Shown piece by piece: positions 41,301 to 52,530 of a stretch of DNA of 64,000 bases. The stretch comes from Naegleria lovaniensis. Lineage: Eukaryota > Heterolobosea > Eutetramitea > Acrasida > Naegleriidae. How positions within the stretch are numbered: the stretch's first letter is position 1; the number at the start of each line of letters is the position of its first letter. The stretch lies in contig NW_025407877.1 in NCBI RefSeq assembly GCF_003324165.1, positions 1,972 to 65,971 of the forward strand. The letters are read 5' to 3'. The position numbers and the translations under genes are program-made. Below the pieces are notes generated by a model. That model was given only the letters and a program-made list of their open reading frames with translations. It did no database searches and had not been told where the DNA came from.

Positions 41301-44300
41301 TGCAAATTGAGAACTTCTCTCAGGACTCAACGAGTAATGCGTTTTCGTTCAGCTTCGATATGACCTCAGATCAAACACTGTCCATTCTCATGGTAGACGA
41401 TGTGAGAGGATACGATATTCCACTCATTACATTTATTCTCAAGAAGGTTCACTTGATTGACACGAAAATGACACAAGTTGGAGAGAAGTCGTCCATAAAG
41501 GCAAAAATCATTGGGTACATTCAAGCAGACTATTACAACTTGAAGATTGCATCATGGGAACCAATTATTGAACCCTATGGTATTGAATTCTTCTTTAGAA
41601 GAAAACCCACTTCCAAGTCTACAACAGCAACCATTGATCGTTTCGAAATTAGAGATTTAGACATTCCAAAATACAAACAATTGTATCATTTGGAAGAATT
41701 TGATGGACTTTTATTGAATGTTACTCAATCCATGATTAACACAGTGTCATCAACAGCTAAACTTTGGAAAGAAGAATTCTACACTGAGACTAAAGTATCA
41801 AAGAAATTTGATCCATATTGCATTCGTAATCATACAGGACATGTCATCAAGCTCATTTTCCCTTACAATACACAGCTTCAAAAAGCAGATGTGTACGAAA
41901 TTGGAACAGGTCAAGAAGTCAACTTTTCACTTCCAGAAGATAAGGCTCGAGGAGCGTTGCATGCCATTACCGTAGATGTGCCAGGATTTAACAAGCTTCA
42001 ATTAGAGTTGAAACAAACTGGAAAGCAACATATTAAGAACACTCGAAATGAAATTTGTATGGTTGACAATGATTTAATCGAAGGAAGAAAAATTATTACC
42101 ATAAGCTCGGGCATGCAGATACGAAACATGTGCAATATTTCTTGGGAAATTGGATCTCTCAATATTGGAAATAAGAGCATCACACGATTTGGTGTGATTG
42201 CTCCTAAAGAATATATGGGTATTCCTGTAACAAGCATACCAGAAGATATTCTGTGTATTCGACCAGTATTTCATACGAAACAAAAAGACGAGGAATCATC
42301 ATCATCTCAACAACAAGGAACATCCAACCAAACCACCCCTGTAGCTACCAATTATCAATGGAGTGTTCCTTCTGGAGGCTTGAAATTTACAGAACTACTC
42401 AAACTCTACAAGGGCTCCAAGAACGTTACCATTCCAAACACCTCTGGACCCAACATGTTTGCCATTGTAAGAACCAACTTTGCACTCGAAACTGATTATC
42501 AAGAATTTAGACAAAAGTACTCGGAGGTACCACTACTTTTCCAACGATTCTATTGCACTTTGGATATTAAGCCTCCACTCTCCATTGACAATACTCTCGG
42601 AAAAGCCATCGATTACACTCTCTTTTCACAGCAATCACAAAATCCTAATACTCGAACAATCGTCCAAGAAGGAACCATGGCCAAAGGAGAACGTATTTTC
42701 ATTTACTCTGCCGAAATGAATAACAACATTTTACTCAAAGTCAAAATGGGAAGAGAATGGATTGCAAAAGAACTTGCTCTCATTCACCTTGTTAAGCGAG
42801 AGAGCGGTAATAACCAAAGTAGTAGTGGCATGTCACTTCAACACTCAACACATGTTACTCTCGAGAATTCTACGAACAATATTTCCAGAATTTACATTGA
42901 CTACTCGGAAGGAAATACATTGGCCTATCGAGAAATTGTTCTCTTCTCACCCTATTGGATTGTGAATCATACGGGAGAAATTGTGGCTGTGAAAACATCA
43001 AAAGATCGCTATTCCATAACGCCTGGAGACTCTTTAATGTATTCAGAAGCGTATGATCGTGAAAAGATTGCCATCATGGTTGACAACTCTGGAGCAAGTA
43101 CCAATTTCTCACTCACCAACGTTGGTACCAGTGGTAACTTTGCAGTTTCTTCTGACACTAGAAAGTATTCCATTGGCTACTTTATTTCGTTGGGAGAAGG
43201 CAAATTTTACAGAACTAAAGTATTGACTCTTAGTCCTCGATATGTCATTGTGAATTCTACAGATGAGAAGATTGTTATTCGGCAATGTTTCACAAATAAT
43301 GATCATTTGGTCGTTCCCATTGAAGTGGAGCCCAATACCAATGTGAATTATTATTGGAAGGAATTGGAAGTGAATGAACCTCAAATTTCAGTGAAAGTGG
43401 CATCCAATGACAAGATTGCATGGTCAGCTCCATTCAATACCAATGCCCTCGGAGAAACCTTCCTCAAATTGAAACATGAAGATTATCCTAATAGACCTAT
43501 CGGATTGCTCTTATCGGTGGACGTTCAAGAAACACAAGGAACTGTATTCTTAATGATTCAAAAGCCAAAGAAGCCACCCTATCTGATTGACAATCAACTC
43601 GATGAAGATGTTTTCTTTGCTCAAAAGGGAGTTGAAAAATGGTGGACAGTGAAACCACTCCAAATGACTCCCTATGTTTGGGATGACAATAAGGGCGCTC
43701 ATGGCCTTCAGCTTCGTATTGGAAATGTAATTATTAAGGACGACATTGACATTGATCGAATTGGTAAAGACAAGAGAATCAAGTTGGGATCCAAAGGAAT
43801 GGCCTATCTTCGAGTGAAACCAGTGGGTCCAACCAGAGTTTTAATTTTAACCAAAGAAAAACTACAAAGTGTGAACAAACTCATTACACAAAGCTTTAAA
43901 TTGAAGCGAAAGAGACGATCCACACAAGGAGAAAATATCAAACCTCTCATTAAGCATGTGTCAAGCATCGGTTCTTCCATGCAAAGTTCAACTGCCTCAG
44001 AAGGTCAAATTAGCGATTTCACAGAGGAAGAAGAAGAAGAGTTCAATCAATTCATGCTCGCAGAAATTAATCAAATTGGAATTTCATTTATTGACAACAC
44101 TCCAAGTGAAGTGGCCTACATGTTACTGGGTGGACTTACCTTGCGGTATGCCACCACCGACAAGCATCAATTTATTGAAACACTCCTGTATCGGTTGCAA
44201 TTAGATCATCAAGATTACAATGCTACTTACCCTGTCATTCTGTGTAACATTAACGAGCCTGGACAAGAATTTCTTCACTTTAGCATGTGTCGATCTATTG

Positions 44301-45737
44301 AAAATAACACCAACGTCAATACCTTCCCATACATGTCGATCACATGCGAGAAGCACGTTGTGAAATTGATTACATTTTTATTTCCAAATTTGTGAAATTG
44401 ATTGGTATTCTTTCAACGAATGAGGAACAAAGCAATGAAGTGGGTGAACAAACAGCAGAACGAATGGCAAAATCTGTAGAAATACCACAATCTGAGGCCG
44501 ATGCAGAAAAGTTTTACTTTGAAAATTTAGAATTGCATCCTGTCAAGATTTATCTCACATTCAAGTTGAATCATGAAGGAGATGACAGTAACCCATTGCT
44601 CGTTCTATTCAAGACACTCGGTGTCACTTTCACTCGAATTGATAATGCTCCAATGAAATTCAACTCTCTCATTCTGAGTCATCCTTTCATGACATTTAAT
44701 GCACTCATGGATAAGATTAAGAAACATTACATTCGTCAAGCTACTGTCCAATTCTACAAGATTCTAGGCTCATTGGATATTATTGGAAACCCTATTGGTT
44801 TGTTCAGCGATATTGGTACAGGTGTTGTTGACTTTTTCTATGAGCCAGCTTCTGCCATTACAAAGAGTCCTGAAGAGTTTGCGAGTGGATTGGCAAAGGG
44901 ATCAATGAGTCTCTTGAAAAATTCTGTACATGGTATTGGTAACTTTACATCCAAATTGACAGGAAATGTCGGTAATGGTATTGCCTTTTTAACCTTTGAT
45001 AAGGAATACAATCAACAACGTGAGAGACAGGCCAGTCAAAAACCTAAAGACATTAAGGAAGGTTTGGCATCAGGAGCAAAATCACTTTTCAGAGGAATTT
45101 ATGGAGGTGCCACTGGTATTGTTACACAACCTATTCGAGGTATTCAAGAAGAAGGAGCCTAGGTTTTGTGAAAGGAGTGGGTAAGGGCATTATTGGTATT
45201 CCTCTCAAACCTGTTGGAGGAATTATTGACATGGCCACACGAACAGTCGAAGGAATTAGTAACAGTAGTACAACCATTTTCAGTCGAGTACGATATCCAA
45301 GAGTGTTGGCAGAGAATGGAAGTGTGGTGAGATATTCCCTCACGGATGCCTATGCCAAATACTTGACAGTGACCATTGACGATGGTCAATATGCCAAGAC
45401 GAACAAGCCAGTGTATTACATGCCTGATTCGTCGAAACAATTTGTGTATCTCGTTACAGACAAGTATATCATGAAAGTGGATCATGCTGATAAGAAGGTC
45501 AAGTGGAAATTGGCCTTGTCCAAAATCAAATCTGTCGAATTGGTGAATGAGCCACATGATGCTCTCAAAGTTGTGAGCATGGAAAAAGAAAAGTCCGTAT
45601 TCGGAACTGGTAGCAACATTGTTCGTCTCTTGGATTCTCTGGATAAGGAGTATTTACACAAATTCAAGAACAAGCTGAATATTGAGATTGCCAGAGTGTT
45701 CAAAGAACAATCTGAATATGAGAATGTTGATTACTAA
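35397..45737 (+). CDS. VPS13: VPS13 bridge-like lipid transfer protein
   Basis: Exon 1 (35397-35684) encodes the chorein N-terminus (GDYIENLDSKSLKIAIWSG, SIPWQSL). A 274-bp intron is proposed (35685-35958), then coding resumes at YDEKSEKARGLL and runs to 45737. Single-base frame breaks occur near 36500, 41300, 44365 and 45150. The protein is about 3,350 residues, normal for the family. Landmarks: FVSRLTETILNNLQVEISNVHVRYEDG (first 20 residues diagnostic); an internal PH domain (nt about 38139-38445, WKNYWAELTENGRLMLYT); VAB-type repeats (SPYWIVNHTGE, SPRYVIVNSTDE); an ATG_C region (GNPIGLFSDIGTGVVDFFYE); GFVKGVGKGIIGIP; and a C-terminal PH-like domain. VPS13 proteins form a hydrophobic groove that moves phospholipids between organelles at contact sites. 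Identification is secure. Confidence 0.95.
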
Positions 45738-45970
45738 TCATCAATTATTATTATTATTGTGAAATGTTTTTATAATATCATTATATTAATTATTATTACT
45801 GAAAAACCGATACTTTTTTACTCCTAGTTGAAAGTAGTTGTTGTTGTTGCAATAAAGAATCAAGAAAATTTTCAATGATGATGATGATTTTCCATGTTGG
45901 GTCGGAATGAAGTGTTGGGAAGGGTTGGTGTTATCACCAAGTATACCAGTATCACGTAAATAATTTAGAA

Positions 45971-46192
45971 TTATTGTGCTCCTTGTAATTCTTCTTGTTT
46001 CAATTTCTCCACTAAATTCTTCCAGGCTGGCTTCTTGTGCCATGTGGGTAATTGCGGAGGGAAATATGACTTTTGCATGGCTCTCTTCTTTTCATCTCTC
46101 GATTTTTGAAGTATTCTAGTCTCTCGGATGTATCGAATTTGAGATTTGGAATAACGGGCTGCCATTTGGCAAATGGTTGTTGTTTTGAACAT
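45971..46192 (-). CDS. Small basic protein, unknown
   Basis: 73 codons from ATG 46192 to TAA at 45971. A second in-frame ATG lies 9 codons in. The sequence is Lys/Arg-rich (SKSQIRYIRETRILQKSRDE) and ends with a charged helix. Size and charge would suit a mitochondrial or ribosomal accessory protein, but I recognise no family. Its start is only 84 bp from the start of the divergent F-box-like gene. The spacer 45738-45970 holds an ATT microsatellite (45746-45760) and nothing else clear. Confidence 0.45.
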   Translation of the reverse strand: MFKTTTICQMAARYSKSQIRYIRETRILQKSRDEKKRAMQKSYFPPQLPTWHKKPAWKNLVEKLKQEELQGAQ

Positions 46193-46276
46193 GATGTAGA
46201 TAATAAAATATTTTTTTAAACACGATTGTTGTTTTGAAAAAGAATTCTTCATTATTAAAGTTTTAAGCGAACAAAA

Positions 46277-47925
46277 ATGCAAGACATCATACCCAGACAC
46301 ACCACCAATGAAATAGCAACGGCTTCTTCTTTATTCTCAGATTTACCTGAAGCCTTGATGGTGGAAATTTATGAATTTCTTTTTGAGCTTCCAATAGTTC
46401 CGTATCATATTTGGGATGTGAGTTCCGACGAAGCAATAACAACGTTATCCAATCAGAATAGCAATGAAAAATCAAAAGATTATTTCTGGAAACACCATAG
46501 TCAATGTACATTGGCATTTCCTCATACTTGCCGCAAAATCATGATGGCTCTTGAAAAGAATCCGAAATTTCAACTCACAAAATTCATTCAATTTTATTGT
46601 TTGGGAATTAAAAATCAAAGATATGATAACATTGAAAAGTTGTACAGCAACATTCATGAATCGTCGGATGTTTGGAAACAAATGATACCGATTGTTATTT
46701 TTTTAAATTTTCCTTCTTTGGCATATGTCGATCGTTGGAATTTAACAAAGACATGGTGCCTTTGGAAAGACGATTCAGAAAAGCCTATCATTTACACACT
46801 CACTTGGATTATGTGGATTTTCTATTTAAAATTGATAGAATAGTAGACATGTTGACCACGTTTGTGAATTGTGTGAAGAAAGACATTCGAAACACGTATG
46901 GGTCTCTTCACGATATTTCTTCCATCCCATTAAACTTTCCAATTTCTAACGAGAACTATACTATCACCGTGACGTACTCGCAGCTGACTCAAATTTTAAA
47001 TGAAGCCGATAAGGTGGTTTCTGCATGCATGAAGTTATTCCATTGGAAAGCTTACAAAGAATACTATTTTGAAGAAATGTATCTCGAAATTCCAGAAGAG
47101 CTTCCAAGAATTAGAGAAAATTATCAAATTTGTGCGAAACTCTGCAATGCTTTACAAAATTCTTCCATGAATGACGAGGATTTGAATCATCTCTTTTCCA
47201 AGCTTAATTGCTATTACTGTGACAAGCTGTCAGCTGCTTGTTATTACTCGAGAAGATTCTCGAACAAGAACGTCCTTCTACATTCTGTACATAACAACAC
47301 TGGAGTTATTGATTCTAAAAACGAGAATGACAAGTGTGACAAGTATGATCAACAAGTGATTGAGCGTGCATTATTCGCCTATGGTGAGCTTTTTAACCGT
47401 CTACCAGCATACTTGCAACAAGATGAGAAATTATTGATGATAGCCCTCCAGAAAGGGTTACCTTTAAACAAGCTGGTCAGGAACTATGCTTTTGAATCAC
47501 CGAATAGTGCTGTACAGAACAAGCTATTTTTAAAAGCTGTAGACATCATGTTAGAGGATTATGATTTTGCTTTTGGCATCATTTCGACACTTGCTTATCG
47601 GAGGAGTCGCCTATCCTGCATTGCATATTATGTCAAGAGACGTTTAACGTCCACGAAACTATTGGATGAAGACCCATCAAAGTATACCAAGTACAATTGT
47701 TTGTTTGTAGATTGGGAAATGATGTATTTAATTTTTCGTGCAGACTGTTATTCAGCTCGTTCTTCGGCTACAACTGCATGTGCAACCCATTTTGTCAATG
47801 TTTTAATGAAATTAGAGAACGGTGAGGTGGATGGTGTCAACATTTGCATTCCATCTCTTTCACCAGAAGCGAAAAATTATATTATTCGACACAACAAGAA
47901 ATTCTTTTACTCATTGTACTGGTAA
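46277..47925 (+). CDS. F-box-like protein
   Basis: ATG 46277 to the stop at 47925, about 549 residues, with one one-base frame break near 46725. Two long open frames overlap there, and protein-like sequence moves from the first to the second. The N-terminus (FSDLPEALMVEIYEFLFELP) has F-box character. The rest is helical and Cys/Tyr-rich without recognised repeats; DLNHLFSKLNCYYCDKLSAA is one motif. It could act as a ubiquitin-ligase adaptor, but that rests on the F-box alone. It converges on the phosphatase-like gene; the 246 bp between them hold no gene. Confidence 0.5.
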
Positions 47926-48171
47926 ACATTATTGAACACAGCGATTACACAAGTGTTTATGGTTTTGAAGAGTGAGCTACCATGTCAATCGTTGAATCGT
48001 TGGTGGGATAAATTGAAGAAATAAGATGAAATGGTTAAAAAATATTTGTGTCAAACAAAACATTTATTGAGGTAAATGATACTTATTATTGATCAACAAA
48101 TCATTGTGTAACTGATGCAACCTCATCGTTGATTGCTGCAAATCATTTATTTGAACAATATTGTTTGCAGC

Positions 48172-49876
48172 TTAATCATCTTCATCCTCAATCACACTTG
48201 AAGAAGAATAGGTGGATTTTTCACTTATAAGCGGACAATGCTGATCCAATAAATACCTCTGAAAGGTGTATTTAAAGGGATGATGATTGTTATGACCGCT
48301 TGTCGAATCGACATGTTGCTGCGGTGACAATGCTTGTGCATGATGATCCAAACCATGATCTTGCTGTACAGCCAAGGATGACCCATGAATATTATCATTC
48401 GAGTTGGTTTTTCCAATTCTACTGATACCGCTGAGAGTAGCAGATCGTGAAAGAGAAATAGAGGTATGTGAAGCATGACTGGTTGTGTTTGATGGTTGGG
48501 TAAGATTTGGAACAGAGCTTTGTAAATCCAGACCAGAAAGTGGAATGCTTGACGTTCGGGTGTGATGGATATGAAGATGTTGTTGGCCTGATTCCCCAGA
48601 TGATTGTGACGACGAAGTGAAATGCTGACCGGAGGGTGAGTGTGGTCGAGTAGTACTGCTTATTGATGTTGCTGTTGGGGCTGTGCTTGGTTGAGCATGC
48701 TTCTTGTTGAGTAGTAGTTGTTTCATCATATCTTCATATTCTCGCTCCTCTTGTTGTTTCATTTGTTTATGCTCAATGAACCATTGTGGCAGATTTCCGG
48801 ATTCTTCAGTTGGTAACGTTGTTAAATCCGTGTCAAACATTTCAATAAACTGTTGATCAATGTGACGAGCATTATTTCCAGCAAAACATTCATATTCTGT
48901 GAAAATTGAGGTCAGAGACCAATCTTGTAATTTTCTCATGCATCCAATAAGTGTTCCTGTGAGATGAATACCGCTCGAACATACCACCATTATTGGATGA
49001 TATTTCTTATTCATTAAAATTTCAAGAGCTTCTTTGATCAGCTCATCTGTACAATGCTTTGTATTATAAATTTCATCGGAATAGAGGGATTTTGAGAGGG
49101 AGGTATTCAAGAGATTGAGTGACATGTTGTTCTTGATTTGTAATACAGGTGGGACATGTTGGAGTGTGGATGACGATTTCGAAGGATTCAAGTGGCTTGA
49201 TGTTGAATTGGAGGAAGTGCTAGAAGAGGGCGTGGTTGTTGCAGATGGAGTATTGAGAGCTGACGCGGAAGACGAGGAAGAAATTTGAGTAGTATTGGTG
49301 TTGGTAGAAGAATTGACACTTGTTGCAAGTTGGAAATTGGGTAATGAGCTCTGAGGTGGTGGTGTTGATGCAGAAACAGGCGTTCTCGCTGTGATTGTGT
49401 TAAAATGTTCAAAAGTCATAGTTATATTGTTTCCGAGCGGTGTATTAATACATTATTATTATTGGCCAATAATTTCGTGAGACAATCAGAAAATGATAAG
49501 ACAACGATCCAAAACAAGTTTATCAATCATCGGGCCGATTCTAATATACAATTATGACTCACTTACGTTTCACTTGAGATGATCCATTCGCCATGACTTG
49601 ATTCTTTACTCCTCCACTCAATATACGATGCGAAATGAGCAATCCGAGTTCAATGATTTCAATTTGTTCTTCCTCCAGAAACGTTAAAAATGATTTCAAA
49701 ATTATTTCCTGAGATAGAAAGAGCATGGTTTTTAATCGGAGTGTCTTGATGAATTGAAATTGTTTTTCATGTTTTGGAATTGAGCTCCGATAGATACCCT
49801 CTTCAACAATTCCAAAAGCATCGGGCACTTCAAACACTGAAAGTTTTGGATCATCAGAGGGAAGTGAATCACTCAT
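48172..49876 (-). CDS. Siw14/Oca-like atypical dual-specificity phosphatase, likely inactive
   Basis: Two exons, 49876-49567 and 49388-48172, joined by a 178-bp GT-AG intron in phase (about 508 aa). The PFA-DSP family pattern is clear: FGIVEEGIYRSSIPKHEKQF, then LTGTLIGCMRKLQDWSLTSI and FTEYECFAG. An insert of about 90 Ser/Thr-rich residues separates the two halves of the domain. The P-loop, normally HC-x5-R-T-G, reads VCSSGIHLTG. The Cys is kept but the Arg that binds phosphate is Leu and the preceding His is Val (nt 48955-48981). Siw14 members hydrolyse inositol pyrophosphates; several Oca paralogues have lost catalytic residues. This one is probably a pseudophosphatase. The C-terminal 200 residues are Gln/His/Ser-rich. 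Confidence 0.75.
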
Positions 49877-49986
49877 TTTTTTAAAAAAAAAAAATTCTTA
49901 TTAAATTTTCATCAAAAGATATCTTCAGGCCATCTATCAGTGTTTAAGGAAGCGATTGCAATTACAACACAGCCCTTGGTAGAAAC
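49877..49986. promoter_or_regulatory. Short bidirectional promoter region
   Basis: 110 bp lie between the start codons of the phosphatase-like gene (-) and the RasGEF gene (+). A poly-A run (49882-49892) sits next to the minus-strand ATG. No TATA box is evident. Confidence 0.4.
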
Positions 49987-51784
49987 ATGTTACTGTACAT
50001 TAGAATTTCGGGATTTACTCCTATCGTGCTGAATTTAAAAGAATCGGATTTGAGGCCTCAACACTGTGTTGAAATTGTGAATGAATATTACAGTAAATTG
50101 TATGATGGTAAACCGCCTTCACCTTTACGGCCTCATAAAATCATTACATTTGCCAATAATGATAAATTATTGGTGTTCAACAGAGAGGAAAGTAAGTAGA
50201 GAATTTGATGCTAACTCAGATTACCTTAATCTCTTGTGCTCTCCTTTATTAGCCTTCAATTCAAAATTCACTCTTCCCATTCAACAAATGATTCCGATTT
50301 ATGATGAGCCACCTGCCTGTATTGAATCAATTAATTATGTCAAATCTCCAATGCCCAAGCTGTATCCGTACAATGTTCCGAAATATGTGAGCCTTAATCG
50401 GCTCATCCTATTACTGACCGATGAGAAGAGATCGGAACCGTTCCTTTCCTCAGTGTTTTGGTGGTGCTATCGTGGATTTGTCAAGCCGAAAATCATTTTA
50501 CAAAAGTTAATTGAGAGATTTGATGTCCCTCTATTGCAATCTAGTACTCCCGAAAATGGAATACCACCATCTTCTCCCTCTTCTGCGTTCTCGTCAACAG
50601 TGGCTTCATCTCCCTCCTCGCTTACCTCACCATCAAACAACGCTCCCCCATGGTCACCATTTGCCATGCTAGATTATCAGCCTTCTCTCGACGAAATGCA
50701 TTACAATATCGACGTTCGAAGTAATATTCAACTCTCTGTTGCCAAATTATTACTGGACTGGGTCGAGAAGTATTATTTTGATTTTGATGACAAGATGGTT
50801 CGTCAATTGTCTAATTTTTGTACCTCTCGAATGATGGAGAGCGTGGCCTCGTTCATTGCAAAGAAAATACTCCAAGCCATGAAAACTTCCTCTCGACTGC
50901 CTCATTGGGAGCAGCAACAAGTTGAGGAAAAGAAGATGCAACAAATGGCCACACAAGAAGTTTTCCCAGTAAATGTTGACTCTTCACCAGAGTCAAAAAA
51001 GTCTGGCCAACCTTCAACACCTAAAAACATCAATACCACTATGGATTCAAAACAAATCTCATTATTGAAAATGGAGCCCAAAGAGATTGCTGAAACACTC
51101 ACTCTACTCGATCACAGCATTTACAACAAGATCAAATTCACGGAAATGTTGGGCCAGTCATGGAATAAGGATAAGAAGCGTTTCATGGCTCCAAATATTA
51201 TCAATGTCACCACACTCTTCAACAAGATTAGTAATTATTGTGTGCACCAGATTGTGAGTGAACCTAACATCATGTCACGAAAGAAAATTCTGGAAAATCT
51301 ATTCAAGACTTGTGAAATATTGCGTGAAATGAATAGTTTCAATATGGTCATGGCCATCTACAGTTCCTTTGTATCATCGTCAGTCTCCCGTCTCACCGAC
51401 ACCTGGGGGATGTTGGACGAAAAGTGCACTAAACAATACGAAGACATTTGCAAGTTCGTCTCGACAGACAACAACCAAAGAATTCTCAGGGATGCTATGG
51501 ACAAGGCATTTGCAGATGGCGAAGCAACCACACCATATTTGGGAATTTACCTTCGTGACTTGGTGTTCACAGATGATGGTAACCCAACGTTGATTGATGG
51601 AAAGTTGAATTTCTTTAAGGCCATCAATCAATATGCCATCATGTTCAATATTTTGAGATTTCAAGGAAGAGAATATACATTTGTCATGAAAGAAGAATTG
51701 CAGATGGCTATTGAAAGCTACAAACCAAAGAGCGAGGATGAACTCTACAGCATGTCACTCAAAACTCAGCCTCGAAAGCAGTAA
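49987..51784 (+). CDS. RasGEF (CDC25-type) protein
   Basis: Exon 1 is 49987-50191 and exon 2 is 50253-51784. The 61-bp intron (GTAAGT ... TTTATTAG) is phase-consistent and gives 578 aa. After a short N-terminal region the RasGEF N (REM) motif reads KYVSLNRLILLLTDEKRSEP, followed by FLSSVFWWCYRGFV. The catalytic CDC25 domain fills the last 250 residues: EIAETLTLLDHSIYNKIKF, MSRKKILENLFKTCEILREM, NSFNMVMAIYSSFVSSSVSR, and TPYLGIYLRDLVFTDDGNPT. It should load GTP onto Ras-family GTPases. No membrane or other domain is visible. It is divergent from the phosphatase-like gene. Confidence 0.9.
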
Positions 51785-51849
51785 TTTCACCCAATCAAAT
51801 GAACATGATCAATCCTCCTTAGCATCATTTGTCCAACAATTAGACATGG

Positions 51850-52215
51850 AATTAATTTCACAAGGAGAAGGATATTAAATTCTTGAAATATTGAATGATA
51901 TCATCAGGAAAATCTAAAGTCCGTAAATTTTTCAAAGTTGGAGTACACGTGCACGAAATGAAGCACCTTCAAAGCCAAGGAAAACTTGTTTCGTGTACAC
52001 AAAATATTGATGCAAACTTCCGCTTTCCTGATATTTACAATAATAATGAAACTCTCATCGCTACTTCTCTCCATTGTCTTGAAATGTTCATACAAACTTG
52101 AATGATTGTTTTTGCATCCAGAAATTGCACAATTTTCAAAATCAAATCATCAATGATCAATATCGGATCATGATGGTCGAAGGACTTGATGAAATATTCG
52201 TTTCTGAAAAAGTAA
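51850..52215 (-). pseudogene. F-box/LRR gene fragment
   Basis: On the minus strand a readable block (IDDLILKIVQFLDAKTIIQV, then SRQWREV) is a good F-box, at nt about 52175-52060. After a frame change the sequence continues to KVLHFVHVYSNFEKF and stops. There is no intact ORF. It looks like a truncated member of the F-box/LRR family seen elsewhere in the window. Confidence 0.45.
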
Positions 52216-52316
52216 CTGTTTCATGTTCAACTGGAATGCATTGATTTGAATTTAAATTGCTGCTAATGCTTGATCGAGCAACAAAACATCGGAAACGATT
52301 TTTTTAAGTATTTGAC

Positions 52317-52530
52317 TTTGCGAAATTAAGAGTGACACAGAGCGCGTTTAACTCCAGCTAAAATTTGCAGGCCGTGTGTCATTTTGTAAAGATTTTTTTT
52401 CGAGTTGACAATTTGTAAACTCTGTTAACTGTTTAATAATATCAGGCTGTGCAACATTGAGATGGCACATGGCGGTGTTACATCTGGCAATTTTTGGCTG
52501 TCACTCTTAATTTTGTAAAGATTTCTTTCT
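52317..52530. repeat. Local inverted and direct repeats around a stop codon
   Basis: AAATTAAGAGTGACA (52323-52337) has a perfect inverted partner (52499-52513). TTTTGTAAAGATTT occurs as a direct repeat at about 52381 and 52510. The stop codon of the BTB-BACK-TLDc gene (52507-52509) lies inside the right copy. It could be a small MITE or a local duplication. No TSD was identified. Confidence 0.5.

Noticed and set aside
45786-46043. 85-codon minus-strand ORF overlapping the small basic protein gene
   Set aside because: It overlaps the better candidate (45971-46192), ends in AT-rich low-complexity sequence and has no motif.
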